A stretch of 64,000 nucleotides of DNA from Pedobacter sp. BMA (GTDB lineage Bacteria > Bacteroidota > Bacteroidia > Sphingobacteriales > Sphingobacteriaceae): assembly GCF_001027745.1 (NCBI RefSeq), contig NZ_LECU01000001.1:372001-436000 (forward strand), read 5' to 3'. How positions within the stretch are numbered: position 1 is the stretch's first letter; each line of letters starts with the position of its first letter. The translations under genes were made by a program, and so were the position numbers. Below the pieces are notes generated by a model, which had not been told where the DNA came from, did not search any database, and saw only the letters and a program-made list of their open reading frames with translations. This document shows positions 9,546 through 18,384 of this stretch, piece by piece.

Positions 9546-10700
9546 ATGAACGAGATCGTATATTTAGATAATGCTGCTACCACTTCACTGGATCCGGTTG
9601 TATTAGAGGCGATGCTGCCTTTTTTAACGCAGCACTATGGCAATCCTTCTTCTTCCTACAGCATAGGCAGAAAAAGTAAAACAGCCATAGAGGCTGCCAG
9701 GAAAAAAGTGGCAGATCTGCTGGGTGTTAAAAGCACCTCCATCTATTTTACCAGTGGCGGTACCGAAAGCAATAATACCGCTATCGCTACGGCGGTAAAA
9801 ACACTGGGCTGCACGCACATCATCACCTCTCCTATCGAGCACCATGCCGTGTTAAACACCGTTGAACATTATTGCGCCGACAAAAACATCACCTGTTCAT
9901 TTGTAAAACTGAACGAATACGGGGAGGTGGACTATAACGATCTTGATTTACAGTTAAACACCCTAACCAAAGCCGGCATTAAGTGCCTGGTTAGCCTCAT
10001 GCATGCCAATAATGAAATCGGTACTTTGCTCGACCTTAAAAGGGCGGGAGAAATCTGTAACCGCTATGGCGCCATCTTTCATTCAGATTGTGTGCAAACC
10101 ATTGGTCATTATCCTTTGCAACTGGCTGAATACGGTGTTCACTTCGCCTCCGCTTCCGGACATAAATTCCACGGCCCTAAAGGTACCGGGATACTTTATG
10201 TAAGCGCAGGTACCAAAATCACCCCTTTAATTCATGGCGGTGGCCAGGAGAGAAAAGTGCGGGCAGGAACAGAAAACGTACATGGAATGATTGGTTTTGC
10301 CAAAGCGCTAGAGCTGGCCCATGAAAATTACCTGGCCGATCAGATCTACATCAATACACTAAACAAAGCCATGCGCGACGGCCTGCTGCAATTATCGCCT
10401 GAAATCAGCTTTAACAACAATGATAACGCACTTTACACAGTTTTGAGTGTCAACTTCCCGGGTAATATGGATACCGATCTGCTGCTGGCCATGCTGGATC
10501 AGGCAGGCATATGTGCATCTGGTGGTAGTGCCTGCAGCAGCGGCGACGACCATGGCAGCCATGTGATGCATGCATTGGGTAAAAAGCAATCGGGGGCCAC
10601 AATACGGTTCTCTTTCAGCAAGCTAACGCGGATGGGAGACATCGACATTGCGATAACCACATTGGCAGGCATCCTGAAATACCCATTATCATTAGCCTAA
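9546..10700 (+). CDS. Cysteine desulfurase (NifS/IscS family)
   Basis: 384 residues from the ATG at 9546, chosen because MNEIVYLDNAATTSLDP is the canonical family N-terminus; the upstream extension is not conserved in type. This PLP aminotransferase-fold enzyme takes sulfur from L-cysteine as an enzyme-bound persulfide and releases alanine. ASGHKFHGPKG gives the PLP Lys207, and GGSACSSGDDHG gives the persulfide Cys330. It is followed after 2 bp by a TauE-type exporter and then a persulfide dioxygenase. This suggests a role in sulfane-sulfur handling rather than, or as well as, housekeeping Fe-S assembly. No scaffold gene (IscU or SufU) is adjacent. Confidence 0.9.
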   Translation: MNEIVYLDNAATTSLDPVVLEAMLPFLTQHYGNPSSSYSIGRKSKTAIEAARKKVADLLGVKSTSIYFTSGGTESNNTAIATAVKTLGCTHIITSPIEHHAVLNTVEHYCADKNITCSFVKLNEYGEVDYNDLDLQLNTLTKAGIKCLVSLMHANNEIGTLLDLKRAGEICNRYGAIFHSDCVQTIGHYPLQLAEYGVHFASASGHKFHGPKGTGILYVSAGTKITPLIHGGGQERKVRAGTENVHGMIGFAKALELAHENYLADQIYINTLNKAMRDGLLQLSPEISFNNNDNALYTVLSVNFPGNMDTDLLLAMLDQAGICASGGSACSSGDDHGSHVMHALGKKQSGATIRFSFSKLTRMGDIDIAITTLAGILKYPLSLA

Positions 10701-10702
10701 AC

Positions 10703-11506
10703 ATGCAGGTAGTCGGCTATTTATCTACGCTGTTAATCGGCCTTTCATTGGGACTCATGGGTGCCGGGGGCAGTATCCTTACTGTTCCGGTACTGGTTTA
10801 TTTTTTCCGGCTGGAGCCGGCTTCCGCGGTAAGATATTCGCTGTTTATTGTGGGCTCTACCAGCTCCATATCCAGCATCGCTAAATTTAAACAGGGAGAA
10901 GTTCTGTTCAAAAAGGGGATCATTTTTGCCTCCATATCCATTGTTATGGTATGGCTGATCAGAAGTTTTATTATCCCGAAAATCCCGGCAGTGCTATGGC
11001 ATTGGCATGATGTAACGCTGACTTTTGGAATGCTTAGCATGATTATTTTTTCTTTGCTGATGATGATGGCCGCCAGAACGATGATGCAGGCGAAAAAGGA
11101 CTGCGACCTGGAACAAGCTGAAAAATCAAATTCCATTTCGATATTGATTGGATGCGCTGTGGCCACAGGTGTGTTAACAGGCTTCCTTGGTGCTGGTGGT
11201 GGCTTTCTGATTGTTCCGGCTTTAACCTTATTCTTTCATCTTGACATCAAAAAGGCGGTCGGTACATCATTGTTTATCATCTCGCTCAATACCTTGTCAG
11301 GCTTCCTGAGCGATCTTGGTTTACAGGAAGTCAACTGGACATTTCTTTTGTTAACCACCGCTTTGGCCATTACTGGTGCTGTGGTGGGGCAGCGAATTTC
11401 CCACTTGTTCAATACCCGGCAGCTCAGGCTTTGCTTCGGCTGGTTTATACTGATACTGGCCATTGTCATTCTTGCGGTGCAGGCCGGCGAGATCACCAAT
11501 CTATAA
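10703..11506 (+). CDS. TauE/SafE-family membrane exporter (probable sulfite or sulfur-anion export)
   Basis: 267 residues, almost wholly hydrophobic with about eight predicted membrane helices. Two similar Gly-rich motifs, LMGAGGSILTVPVL near the start and FLGAGGGFLIVPAL in the second half, are the duplicated TauE/SafE signature. The gene starts 2 bp after the cysteine desulfurase stop and lies 22 bp before a CstB-like gene. In the Staphylococcus cst operon a TauE exporter likewise accompanies CstB, so export of sulfite or thiosulfate formed during persulfide detoxification is the likely role (inference). Substrate is not determined by sequence. Confidence 0.82.
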   Translation: MQVVGYLSTLLIGLSLGLMGAGGSILTVPVLVYFFRLEPASAVRYSLFIVGSTSSISSIAKFKQGEVLFKKGIIFASISIVMVWLIRSFIIPKIPAVLWHWHDVTLTFGMLSMIIFSLLMMMAARTMMQAKKDCDLEQAEKSNSISILIGCAVATGVLTGFLGAGGGFLIVPALTLFFHLDIKKAVGTSLFIISLNTLSGFLSDLGLQEVNWTFLLLTTALAITGAVVGQRISHLFNTRQLRLCFGWFILILAIVILAVQAGEITNL

Positions 11507-11528
11507 TTTTATTCCAATAAAAAACCAC

Positions 11529-12908
11529 ATGAAAATAAAACAGCTCTACGAGAAATGTCTTTCACAGGCTTCCTATTATATCGAACATAACGGTGAAGCT
11601 GTGGTGATTGATCCGCTTAGGGATATCGATGCTTATCTTGAGCTGGCAGAACAGGATCAGGCTAGCATTACTTTCATCATGGAAACGCATTTCCATGCTG
11701 ACTTCGTGAGCGGACATCTGGAACTTGCGGCAAAAACCGGTGCCACCATTGTATTGGGACCAGGCGCACAAACTGCCTACCCAAGCTATAATGGAGCAGA
11801 TGGCGAAAACTTTTCCATTGGCGGAGCAACCCTGAAACTTTTACATACCCCTGGGCATACCCTGGAAAGTTCCTGTTTCCTGCTCCTGGATGAGCAGGGA
11901 ATTGAACAAGCCATTTTTACCGGAGATACTCTATTTCTCGGCGATGTAGGCAGACCCGACCTTGCGCAGTCGCCTGACCTGGATATCAGTCAGGAGGATC
12001 TGGCAGGCATGCTTTACGATTCGCTTAGAAATAAAATACTTCCGTTAGCCGATCATACCGTTATTTATCCAGGCCACGGCGCAGGAAGTGCCTGCGGCAA
12101 GAACATGAGTAAGGAAACCATTGGCGACCTGGGTTCACAGCGGCTGGGCAATTATGCCCTGGCTGCCGATCTTTCACGTGAAGATTTCATCAGCGAACTC
12201 TGTGGCAACCTTGCGGCCCCGCCCGCATATTTCCCCATGAATGTCGAAATGAATATTAAAGGCTATCCCCTGCTTGAAAAGGTACTTCATCAGGCCATTC
12301 AGGGACTTAGCGCATCATCATTTAAAAGCCGCATGGCGGCACCCGGAACCCTGGTTCTGGATACCAGAAAACCCGATATCTTTGCTTCAGCACATATCCC
12401 CGGATCAATCAACATCGGGCTCGACGGCAGTTTCGCACCATGGGTAGGTGCCCTGCTTCCCGTTGATCAGGAACGTATATTGATCATTGCCGAACCAGGC
12501 CGTGAAACCGAAGTCATCAGGCGACTGGCCCGCATCGGTTATCACCAGTGCGAAGGCTTTTTGATGGGCGGATTTGAGGAGTGGGTGAACAGTGGCAACG
12601 CAACAGATACCATTGAAAACATCAGCGCTGAAAGTTTTAATCAGCTCCTTGCCGAAGGGAGATATAATGTCATTGATGTGCGTGCAAAATCAGAACACGA
12701 ACAAGGAACGGTATCCGGCGCATTGAACCTTCCGCTCGATCAGATCGCTCAGGCCGCTGAAGCGCTTGATCCTGGTAAACCCTATCTGGTTTATTGTGCA
12801 GGCGGTTACCGCTCGATGATCTTCATCTCCATACTGAAAGCGCAAGGAATCAGGAAACTGACCAATGTTACCGGAGGCTATCACGCAATCAGTGCTATTG
12901 TTCACTGA
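11529..12908 (+). CDS. CstB-like persulfide dioxygenase: metallo-beta-lactamase domain plus two rhodanese domains
   Basis: 459 residues from the ATG at 11529; an earlier in-frame ATG overlaps the TauE gene and is not preferred. The N-terminal MBL domain (about 1-240) has THFHADFVSGH (His54, His56, Asp58; Phe59 at the position of the second-metal ligand), as in mononuclear-iron persulfide dioxygenases. A first rhodanese domain (about 260-350) has lost its cysteine: the loop reads IIAEPGRETEV. The second rhodanese (about 365-459) keeps VYCAGGYRSM with Cys423. MBL, pseudo-rhodanese and active rhodanese is the order known from CstB, which oxidises persulfides to sulfite or thiosulfate. Cytoplasmic. 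Probably cotranscribed with the exporter and desulfurase. Confidence 0.88.
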   Translation: MKIKQLYEKCLSQASYYIEHNGEAVVIDPLRDIDAYLELAEQDQASITFIMETHFHADFVSGHLELAAKTGATIVLGPGAQTAYPSYNGADGENFSIGGATLKLLHTPGHTLESSCFLLLDEQGIEQAIFTGDTLFLGDVGRPDLAQSPDLDISQEDLAGMLYDSLRNKILPLADHTVIYPGHGAGSACGKNMSKETIGDLGSQRLGNYALAADLSREDFISELCGNLAAPPAYFPMNVEMNIKGYPLLEKVLHQAIQGLSASSFKSRMAAPGTLVLDTRKPDIFASAHIPGSINIGLDGSFAPWVGALLPVDQERILIIAEPGRETEVIRRLARIGYHQCEGFLMGGFEEWVNSGNATDTIENISAESFNQLLAEGRYNVIDVRAKSEHEQGTVSGALNLPLDQIAQAAEALDPGKPYLVYCAGGYRSMIFISILKAQGIRKLTNVTGGYHAISAIVH

Positions 12909-12940
12909 ACGCTGATGCTAAATAACTAATTTAAAAGGCT

Positions 12941-12969
12941 TTGAAAGAAACTATTGCACTATAGCTTTG
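12941..12969 (+). promoter_or_regulatory. Candidate promoter for the NTF2-like gene
   Basis: TAGCTTTG at 12962-12969 matches TAnnTTTG, with TTG at 12941-12943 at 18-bp spacing as a -33 element. It lies 11 bp before the ATG at 12980, giving a very short leader. Found by eye. Confidence 0.45.
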
Positions 12970-12979
12970 TTTAAACCTC

Positions 12980-13363
12980 ATGGCAACTACACGAGAACTT
13001 ATCACTAAAGTCAATCAGATTTTCGGGGAAAATAGGATGGACGAATTTATAGACTTCCTGTCAGATGACATTATCTGGGAGATGTTCAGCTCATCTACCG
13101 GACATACCACATTACGGGGAAAAGAGGAGATCAGTAATATGGACGGAGGCGAGAATATGCCTGAACGGATGTATTTTCAATTTGGAACCATTATCATTGA
13201 GGGCGACAAAGCATCTGTGGAATGCACAAGCTCAGGTGTAAGACCAGATGGAAGTCAATACAGTGGTGCATCATGCGATATTTATCATTTTTCCAACGAT
13301 AAAATTGTTCGCATGGTTTCGTATGTTATTGACAATAGTACTAAATCCCCATCTGATTATTAG
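12980..13363 (+). CDS. SnoaL-like / NTF2-fold small protein
   Basis: 127 residues, no signal peptide, predicted cytoplasmic. The pattern (N-terminal helix ELITKVNQIFGENRMDEFIDFL, then SDDIIWEMF, GKEEISN, a beta-rich second half and IYHFSNDKIVRMVSYV near the end) is typical of the SnoaL/ketosteroid-isomerase-like NTF2 superfamily. These alpha+beta cones bind small ligands, and many members have no known enzyme activity. No catalytic set can be named. It has its own candidate promoter and lies 71 bp after the CstB-like gene, so it is probably not part of the sulfur operon. Confidence 0.7.
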   Translation: MATTRELITKVNQIFGENRMDEFIDFLSDDIIWEMFSSSTGHTTLRGKEEISNMDGGENMPERMYFQFGTIIIEGDKASVECTSSGVRPDGSQYSGASCDIYHFSNDKIVRMVSYVIDNSTKSPSDY

Positions 13364-13403
13364 CAAAGCGAAGGTTCAAATAAAAGCATAAAAGAATGGC
13401 TAA

Positions 13404-13495
13404 AATGCCGATTCCAGCATTCGGCTAGGATAAAAGCACTCAAAAACGGCCTTGGCGGCATTACGCTGGCACTTTCCTAGGCATTTTATCCTAGC
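13404..13495. repeat. Nested inverted repeats in a 358-bp gene-free interval
   Basis: The interval 13364-13721 has no supportable gene. Within it GCTAGGATAAAA (13424-13435) is an exact inverted match to TTTTATCCTAGC (13484-13495), and AATGCCG (13404-13410) matches CGGCATT (13456-13462). Further CCTAG words occur at about 13476 and 13530. The two pairs interleave rather than nest cleanly, so two alternative folds are possible. It may be a dispersed palindromic repeat, a structured RNA or a remnant element; identity unknown. Confidence 0.5.
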
Positions 13496-13654
13496 ATGTT
13501 CCTATCTGGTTCCTTTCTTGTTCCTTGCAATATCCTAGCTGTTACCTGCGACGGTACTACAAACCTATAAGGAAACCTATGGCAAACCATGGCCCCCGTG
13601 GCGTTTTCTATAATTAGGTAATTGAAAATAAGATTTTTCCCGGAAGAAAGTAAT

Positions 13655-13692
13655 CTTAAAAAAAACGCTCCGAATGTTCATCCGGAGCGTTT
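13655..13692 (-). terminator. Intrinsic terminator of the YceI gene
   Basis: AAACGCTCCG (13663-13672) and CGGAGCGTTT (13683-13692) form a perfect 10-bp stem with a 10-nt loop. On the minus strand it is followed by a run of eight T. It lies 30 bp downstream of the YceI stop and may also work weakly on the plus strand. Confidence 0.85.
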
Positions 13693-13721
13693 CATATGAT
13701 GATAAGATTGTGTATCTGAAA

Positions 13722-14393
13722 TTATTTTTTATCAGCTTTAAGCGTCAAACCGATTTCCACATCTTTTGAAATAATCCAGTTTTCAGGACTTCCTTCTGCC
13801 TTATAATTAATTCCCCATGCACTTCTGTCGATGATGAACTTGGCAGTTGCCGTAACGCCGGTAGCAGCAACTTCTACTTTCGACGGGAAGGTAATGTTCA
13901 ATGTACTGTCTCTAAGAGTCAGGTTTCCGCTGATCAAATAGTTAGGATCTTTTAACAGGCTCGATGGCTGTGCGCCGGTAAATGGCTCTACTTTAGTGAT
14001 CACAAATTTAGCAGTAGGGAATTTAGCTACGTCAAAAAAGTCAGGGCTTTTCAGGTGACCTTCCAAATCACTGGCTTTTTTGTCTTTTTCAGTAACAGAT
14101 GCCGGATCCACTTTTAAAGAAGCCAGGTTGATGGTGAATTCACCACCAGTTAATGAATCATTATTTACAGAAACGCTTCCTGAAGTCACGCTGATTTTAC
14201 CCCAACGTGGAGCAAGTCCACCTTTATGGGTAGCTTTCCAGTCAACCGAAGTACCTACGGTATCAAGTGCTAAAGTTTCACCTGTTTGTGTTGCAGCAGT
14301 TTGTTCTGTGGTTGTTTTCGCACTATCGTTCGAAGAACCTCCGCAGGATGCGAGTAAAAGAAGCGCTGGAAGCGCAAGAAATAGTTTTTTCAT
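13722..14393 (-). CDS. YceI-family lipoprotein (lipocalin-like isoprenoid-binding fold)
   Basis: 223 residues with a lipoprotein signal (LPALLLLASCGGSS; Cys17 would be lipidated), followed by a Thr-rich linker and a YceI beta-barrel domain (about 40-220). Family features include VDWKATHKGGLAPRWG near the start of the domain, a KSPDFFDVAKFPTAKF segment, and DRSAWGINYKAEG close to the end. YceI proteins bind polyisoprenoid or other amphiphilic ligands, and their physiological role is mostly unsettled. Monocistronic, with its own candidate promoter and a strong terminator. Not evidently linked to the glycan loci. Confidence 0.9.
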   Translation of the reverse strand: MKKLFLALPALLLLASCGGSSNDSAKTTTEQTAATQTGETLALDTVGTSVDWKATHKGGLAPRWGKISVTSGSVSVNNDSLTGGEFTINLASLKVDPASVTEKDKKASDLEGHLKSPDFFDVAKFPTAKFVITKVEPFTGAQPSSLLKDPNYLISGNLTLRDSTLNITFPSKVEVAATGVTATAKFIIDRSAWGINYKAEGSPENWIISKDVEIGLTLKADKK

Positions 14394-14437
14394 CTGATAT
14401 AAATTTAAGTTAAAAAATATTACCTTTTTCTGAATTT

Positions 14438-14445
14438 CAAAAGTA
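14438..14445 (-). promoter_or_regulatory. Candidate -7 box for the YceI gene
   Basis: Read on the minus strand the sequence is TACTTTTG, an exact match to TAnnTTTG, 45 bp before the YceI ATG. No clear -33 TTG was found at the expected spacing. Confidence 0.38.
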
Positions 14446-14532
14446 GTGCCTGAATTTGAAGAAAGAATTGATGTATGTTAATAAACTTCATTTTCAATCA
14501 TTTCTATAAACCATTTCCTCAAAATTTTGGTT

Positions 14533-15129
14533 ATGAATGCCAGTATGAGTAAAAATAAGAAAATTATATTTTTCGGAGATAGCCTGACTGCAGGTTACGG
14601 ATTGAGACAACCACAAAACGAAGCCATCCCAGCCTTGCTTGCTGCAAATATTCAGGTTGCAGGATTTAACTATGAAGTGGTGAATGCAGGAATAAGTGGC
14701 GATACGTCGCGCTCTGCTTTAAGCAGGCTTTCTTCAGTATTACAGGGCGACGTGGCTGGTTTTATTTTGGAACTTGGCGCCAATGATTTTCTCAGAGGGC
14801 ATGCGCCTGCAGAGGTGTCAGCAAATTTACAAACGATCATTAACCAGGTGCGCAAAGCCTATCCTGCCGCATGGATCTTGCTATTGGGTATTGAATTACC
14901 GGCATGGGCGCAAGCCTTTCAGGGATCAGGTTATGCGAATATCTTCCGTGAACTGGCCACTGTGAATAAAATTTTTCTGGTGCCTTCCTTTTTAAAAGGG
15001 GTGACAGGAAACCGCAGCTTAAATATGATCGATGGTGTACATCCACTTGCCAGCGGCTACATTAAAGCAGCTGAGAATATCTGGCCCACTTTGCTTGCGA
15101 TATTGCAAAACGATTCATTAAAAGGTTAG
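14533..15129 (+). CDS. GDSL/SGNH esterase, TesA-like (arylesterase/lysophospholipase type)
   Basis: 198 residues from the ATG at 14533; a second in-frame ATG at 14545 begins MSKNKKIIFFGDSLTAG and is equally plausible. All four SGNH blocks are visible: block I FFGDSLTAGYG with Ser17, block II Gly in NAGISGDTS, block III LELGANDFLRG with Asn, and block V DGVHPLASGY with Asp167 and His170. The TesA group hydrolyses acyl thioesters, lysophospholipids and aryl esters. No signal peptide is evident, unlike E. coli TesA, so it may be cytoplasmic. The small size and TesA-type blocks set it apart from the CE12 pectin esterases in this window. Confidence 0.85.
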   Translation: MNASMSKNKKIIFFGDSLTAGYGLRQPQNEAIPALLAANIQVAGFNYEVVNAGISGDTSRSALSRLSSVLQGDVAGFILELGANDFLRGHAPAEVSANLQTIINQVRKAYPAAWILLLGIELPAWAQAFQGSGYANIFRELATVNKIFLVPSFLKGVTGNRSLNMIDGVHPLASGYIKAAENIWPTLLAILQNDSLKG

Positions 15130-15226
15130 CACATGATATTAAGCAGATGAATTATCGACTTTCTTTGCTAAGCATGTAATATGAGTTCTATACGAACCTT
15201 CGCCAAACCTACTGTCAGGTAACTAC

Positions 15227-16552
15227 CTAATTACCCGCTGGCTTAACCAAATCCATATCCAGACTTGGCGGAACAGCAAAGTCAGTAACAGCGTCGGGCT
15301 TCGATGGGTTAAAGCTAAATCCGGGAACTAGAAACTTTTTGATCCCCAGATTCGACTGTTGAATACCCAATGCCACGCATTTCGCCAGCTCATAAGCGCC
15401 ATAAGAATTAAAATGGGTATTATCTGCCAGTTCTTTATCCTGACCCGGATAGGTATTAGCAGGATAAAACACAAAAGCTTTTTTTGAAGGTTCCACACCC
15501 AAAGCATCGTATAAAACGGCAGTCATGGCGTTCAGGTCAATTAACTCCACCTTTTCATCGGCTGCTACTTTTTTGGCCGCTGCAGGAAAATCGCCAAGTG
15601 TATTGATCGTTTTACCATTCTCATCGAAACGGCGTCTGCTGGTGGAAGTTACGATTACCGGAATTCCGCCTTTCTTTTTCGCTTCAGCGATATAGTATTT
15701 AAAGTTGTCGGTATAGGATTTCCATGCACCATCATTTTCACCCTTCATTTTCTGATCATTATGACCGAATTCAATAAAAAGATAATCGCCGGGTTTGATG
15801 AGTGTGAGTATTTTTTCCAGACGTTTCTGTCCTTTGAAGCTGGCCAGGGTTAATCCCGATTCGGCATAGTTGGCAAAAGCCACTCCCGGCTCGAAAAAAC
15901 GCGGAATCATTTGTCCCCATGAAGCCCAGGGCTCCGCACGCTGATCAACGACGGTGGAGTTTCCGGCCAAATAAACTGTAACCTGATCTTCCACCTTTGT
16001 AAGCTCCAATGCAGCAACCGAAGGTTTAGCCCCATTAAATTCAAGCGTCAGTTTTTTATCCCAGCTTCTGCTGTTTAGTTCCCGGTCGTTCAGTTTCACC
16101 ATTGCGCCTGTGCTGATTTCAGGATTACGTACATTTACAATAAAAGTTTTCGTTACAAACTCACCCGGTTTAGTGGTGATGTTTTCAAGCATTAAACGGC
16201 GCGCTTCGGCTTTCACAGTCGTTGCGGTTTTTACTTTCGCATCGCCCAGGGTTAGCGTCACTTTATAATTGCCTTCCGGTACATTTACCGAAAAATAAAA
16301 GGGTTGGCCTGCAGTGATCGTGCTTTGTTTGATGAGGTCTTTCCCTCCACTCAATGCTACATTAACCGGCGTACCCGGTTCAAATCCATATCCTTTTTCT
16401 GGCTTGAAAGTAGATTTTTCGCTGACCAAAACATAACCTGCGGGTACTTTGCCGGAGCCAAATTTGAATTTGTAATTGCTTTGCTGGGCGAAGAGGGTAA
16501 TGCTTGATAATAGTAGAACGGAAAGTGATGATATGGATTTGAATTTAATCAT
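15227..16552 (-). CDS. CE12-like rhamnogalacturonan acetylesterase with N-terminal module
   Basis: 441 residues. A signal peptide (about 1-23, ending LFAQQ) is followed by a beta-rich N-terminal module (about 25-190) not present in the two shorter CE12 paralogues at 42128 and 42985. The SGNH domain begins at VYLAGNSTVVDQ (Ser199 in place of GDS) and has FIEFGHND and a late NTHFNSYGAYELA block with the His. CE12 enzymes remove acetyl groups from galacturonic acid in rhamnogalacturonan-I, which opens the backbone to lyases. It is the last gene of the SusCD/FAS1 operon, 81 bp after SusD. The N-terminal module may bind carbohydrate (inference). Confidence 0.85.
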   Translation of the reverse strand: MIKFKSISSLSVLLLSSITLFAQQSNYKFKFGSGKVPAGYVLVSEKSTFKPEKGYGFEPGTPVNVALSGGKDLIKQSTITAGQPFYFSVNVPEGNYKVTLTLGDAKVKTATTVKAEARRLMLENITTKPGEFVTKTFIVNVRNPEISTGAMVKLNDRELNSRSWDKKLTLEFNGAKPSVAALELTKVEDQVTVYLAGNSTVVDQRAEPWASWGQMIPRFFEPGVAFANYAESGLTLASFKGQKRLEKILTLIKPGDYLFIEFGHNDQKMKGENDGAWKSYTDNFKYYIAEAKKKGGIPVIVTSTSRRRFDENGKTINTLGDFPAAAKKVAADEKVELIDLNAMTAVLYDALGVEPSKKAFVFYPANTYPGQDKELADNTHFNSYGAYELAKCVALGIQQSNLGIKKFLVPGFSFNPSKPDAVTDFAVPPSLDMDLVKPAGN

Positions 16553-16633
16553 TAGTACTGATGGTGACTGATTTTTTTTACAAGATATGGATTAAAATCT
16601 TTTGCTTATTCTTTTAAGGGCCGACCGGATTAT

Positions 16634-18367
16634 TTATTTAGCCCAGTCGAAAGGTAAATACCAGTTGGCAGGATCCATTAGTTTCTCTCTTACCGCACTC
16701 GCATTAGGATTTCCGGCTTTTAACAGTTTCTGATAGATCTTATCGGCAAGGAATGCCGGATTATTCTGACGGCGGGCAATTCGTAATAAATCTGGCCAGC
16801 GGTTACCTTCAAATGCAAGCTCCAATGCGGCTTCTTCAATAAGCTTGCCTTCCAGGCCAATCATATCGGTCTGAAAACTTACGTCAATCGGATTTAACAC
16901 TGCCCTGCCTCTTATACCGATACTGCGGTACCAGGTACCAGACACATCGTTATTTTTCCTCGCATCAAAGTAGTAAGGCGAGCTTTGTGGATAAGGGGTA
17001 ATCATGGTATTGAGTTCCGCAACGGTAGCGGGTGACATCGCTCCAGCAACAAATGTTCCTACATAATAAGTTCTGTTTAAACCGATATTCAGGAATGCCC
17101 AACCCAGTTTGGTTTGTCCATCGCGGTTAGCCGCTTCAGAAAAGCGTAGGTGTAACAATGCAGCACGGTAGATACCCCATTTTCCGCCATTATCTGTAAA
17201 TTTCGTAATTGCATCACCCATTGCTGAAGCTGTGAAAGAAAGCTTACTTCTCGAATCATAAGGAATACCATTGTTACCTCTTTGGCTAGTCCACAGGTCT
17301 TTCACCGCTTGAGACGGACGGATCTGGTAGCTTTTAAGGGGTGAGCAAAGGTCAATCATCGGATTAACCGGTTTAAACGTAGATCCGTAAGGCATCGCCC
17401 AAAACCATTCAGAGCTCCATGCACTGAGGGTAGTTGGCAAACCAAATATACCACGCCAGCCTGCATCAGCACTGTTTAGCAAGCTGCTATCGTCCTGACT
17501 TCTGGTGAACTGTACAGCCAGGTTAGAGTATACGGCATCAACAAAATTGTTTATTTTATAGAAGTTAAAACGTACGTTATCGTTAGTATTAGTATTTTCA
17601 GCATTCATCAGTTTAGCATAGTTTTCTGCTGCTTTCAGGTAATTACCTTTCCACAAATATAGATCACCCAATAAAAATGCTTTCGACATGAAAAGCTTTT
17701 GCGTGTAGTTCCCATCAATGGTTACCAGAAGCGAACTACCTGCCGGATAAGCATAAGGTTCCTTATAAGGTAAACTTTCGTTTAAAGCAATCAAACGGTC
17801 TAATAACTGATCAAAAGAAATTTTAGGATAGGTGTTCAGGTTATTTAAATCCTCAACCGCTTTGAAAGAGTCGGTAATATAAGGCACACTACCGTACTGT
17901 ATCCCCAATTGTAAATAAATCCAGCTTCTAAGGGATGCAATATCAGAGTAACGTTTATTGTAGTCATCCACACTCATCCTCAGGCTGGCTTTCATCGCAT
18001 CGAAATTTTTAAGCACATCGTTGCAATTCACAATTACCTGATAGTAAGGCCTTGGATCCACATAAGGATTGTTTTTTGTTTCGGTATGTGAAGAGAGCTC
18101 CTGCAAATCGGCCGTCGATCTGCTGGTCACATCCATCAGGTCGCCGCGAAGCTCGTTTTGTAGTACGTATAGTTTTTCAAGCCCCTGGAATTGCCCGTAA
18201 ATCCCAATTACAGCGGCATCTGCATCAGAAACCGTTTTAAAACTATTGGCACTATCCAGTTTATCTTCTGCAGGTACATCAAGCATTTTCTTGCACGACC
18301 ACTGGCCCGCCGACAAAACACCAAGTAAGCATAACGCTGCAATATTTTTATTGAAATTGATTTTCAT
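16634..18367 (-). CDS. SusD/RagB-family glycan-binding lipoprotein
   Basis: 577 residues. A lipobox (SAGQWSCKKMLD) makes it a probable surface lipoprotein. The mature start LDVPAEDKLDSANSFKTVSDADAAVIGIY, the tetratricopeptide-like helices and the C-terminal EEAALELAFEGNRWPDLLRIARRQN are typical SusD/RagB features. SusD proteins cap the SusC channel and capture oligosaccharides. It starts 17 bp after its SusC partner. This is the second SusCD pair of the operon and is only distantly similar to the first pair's SusD (577 versus 488 residues), suggesting that the pairs recognise different fragments of the substrate. Confidence 0.93.
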   Translation of the reverse strand: MKINFNKNIAALCLLGVLSAGQWSCKKMLDVPAEDKLDSANSFKTVSDADAAVIGIYGQFQGLEKLYVLQNELRGDLMDVTSRSTADLQELSSHTETKNNPYVDPRPYYQVIVNCNDVLKNFDAMKASLRMSVDDYNKRYSDIASLRSWIYLQLGIQYGSVPYITDSFKAVEDLNNLNTYPKISFDQLLDRLIALNESLPYKEPYAYPAGSSLLVTIDGNYTQKLFMSKAFLLGDLYLWKGNYLKAAENYAKLMNAENTNTNDNVRFNFYKINNFVDAVYSNLAVQFTRSQDDSSLLNSADAGWRGIFGLPTTLSAWSSEWFWAMPYGSTFKPVNPMIDLCSPLKSYQIRPSQAVKDLWTSQRGNNGIPYDSRSKLSFTASAMGDAITKFTDNGGKWGIYRAALLHLRFSEAANRDGQTKLGWAFLNIGLNRTYYVGTFVAGAMSPATVAELNTMITPYPQSSPYYFDARKNNDVSGTWYRSIGIRGRAVLNPIDVSFQTDMIGLEGKLIEEAALELAFEGNRWPDLLRIARRQNNPAFLADKIYQKLLKAGNPNASAVREKLMDPANWYLPFDWAK

Positions 18368-18384
18368 AATGAATTTTTCTAAAA

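Noticed and set aside
13364..13721. A hidden small protein gene in the repeat-bearing spacer.
   Set aside because: Stops occur frequently in all frames and no coding-type composition was seen.
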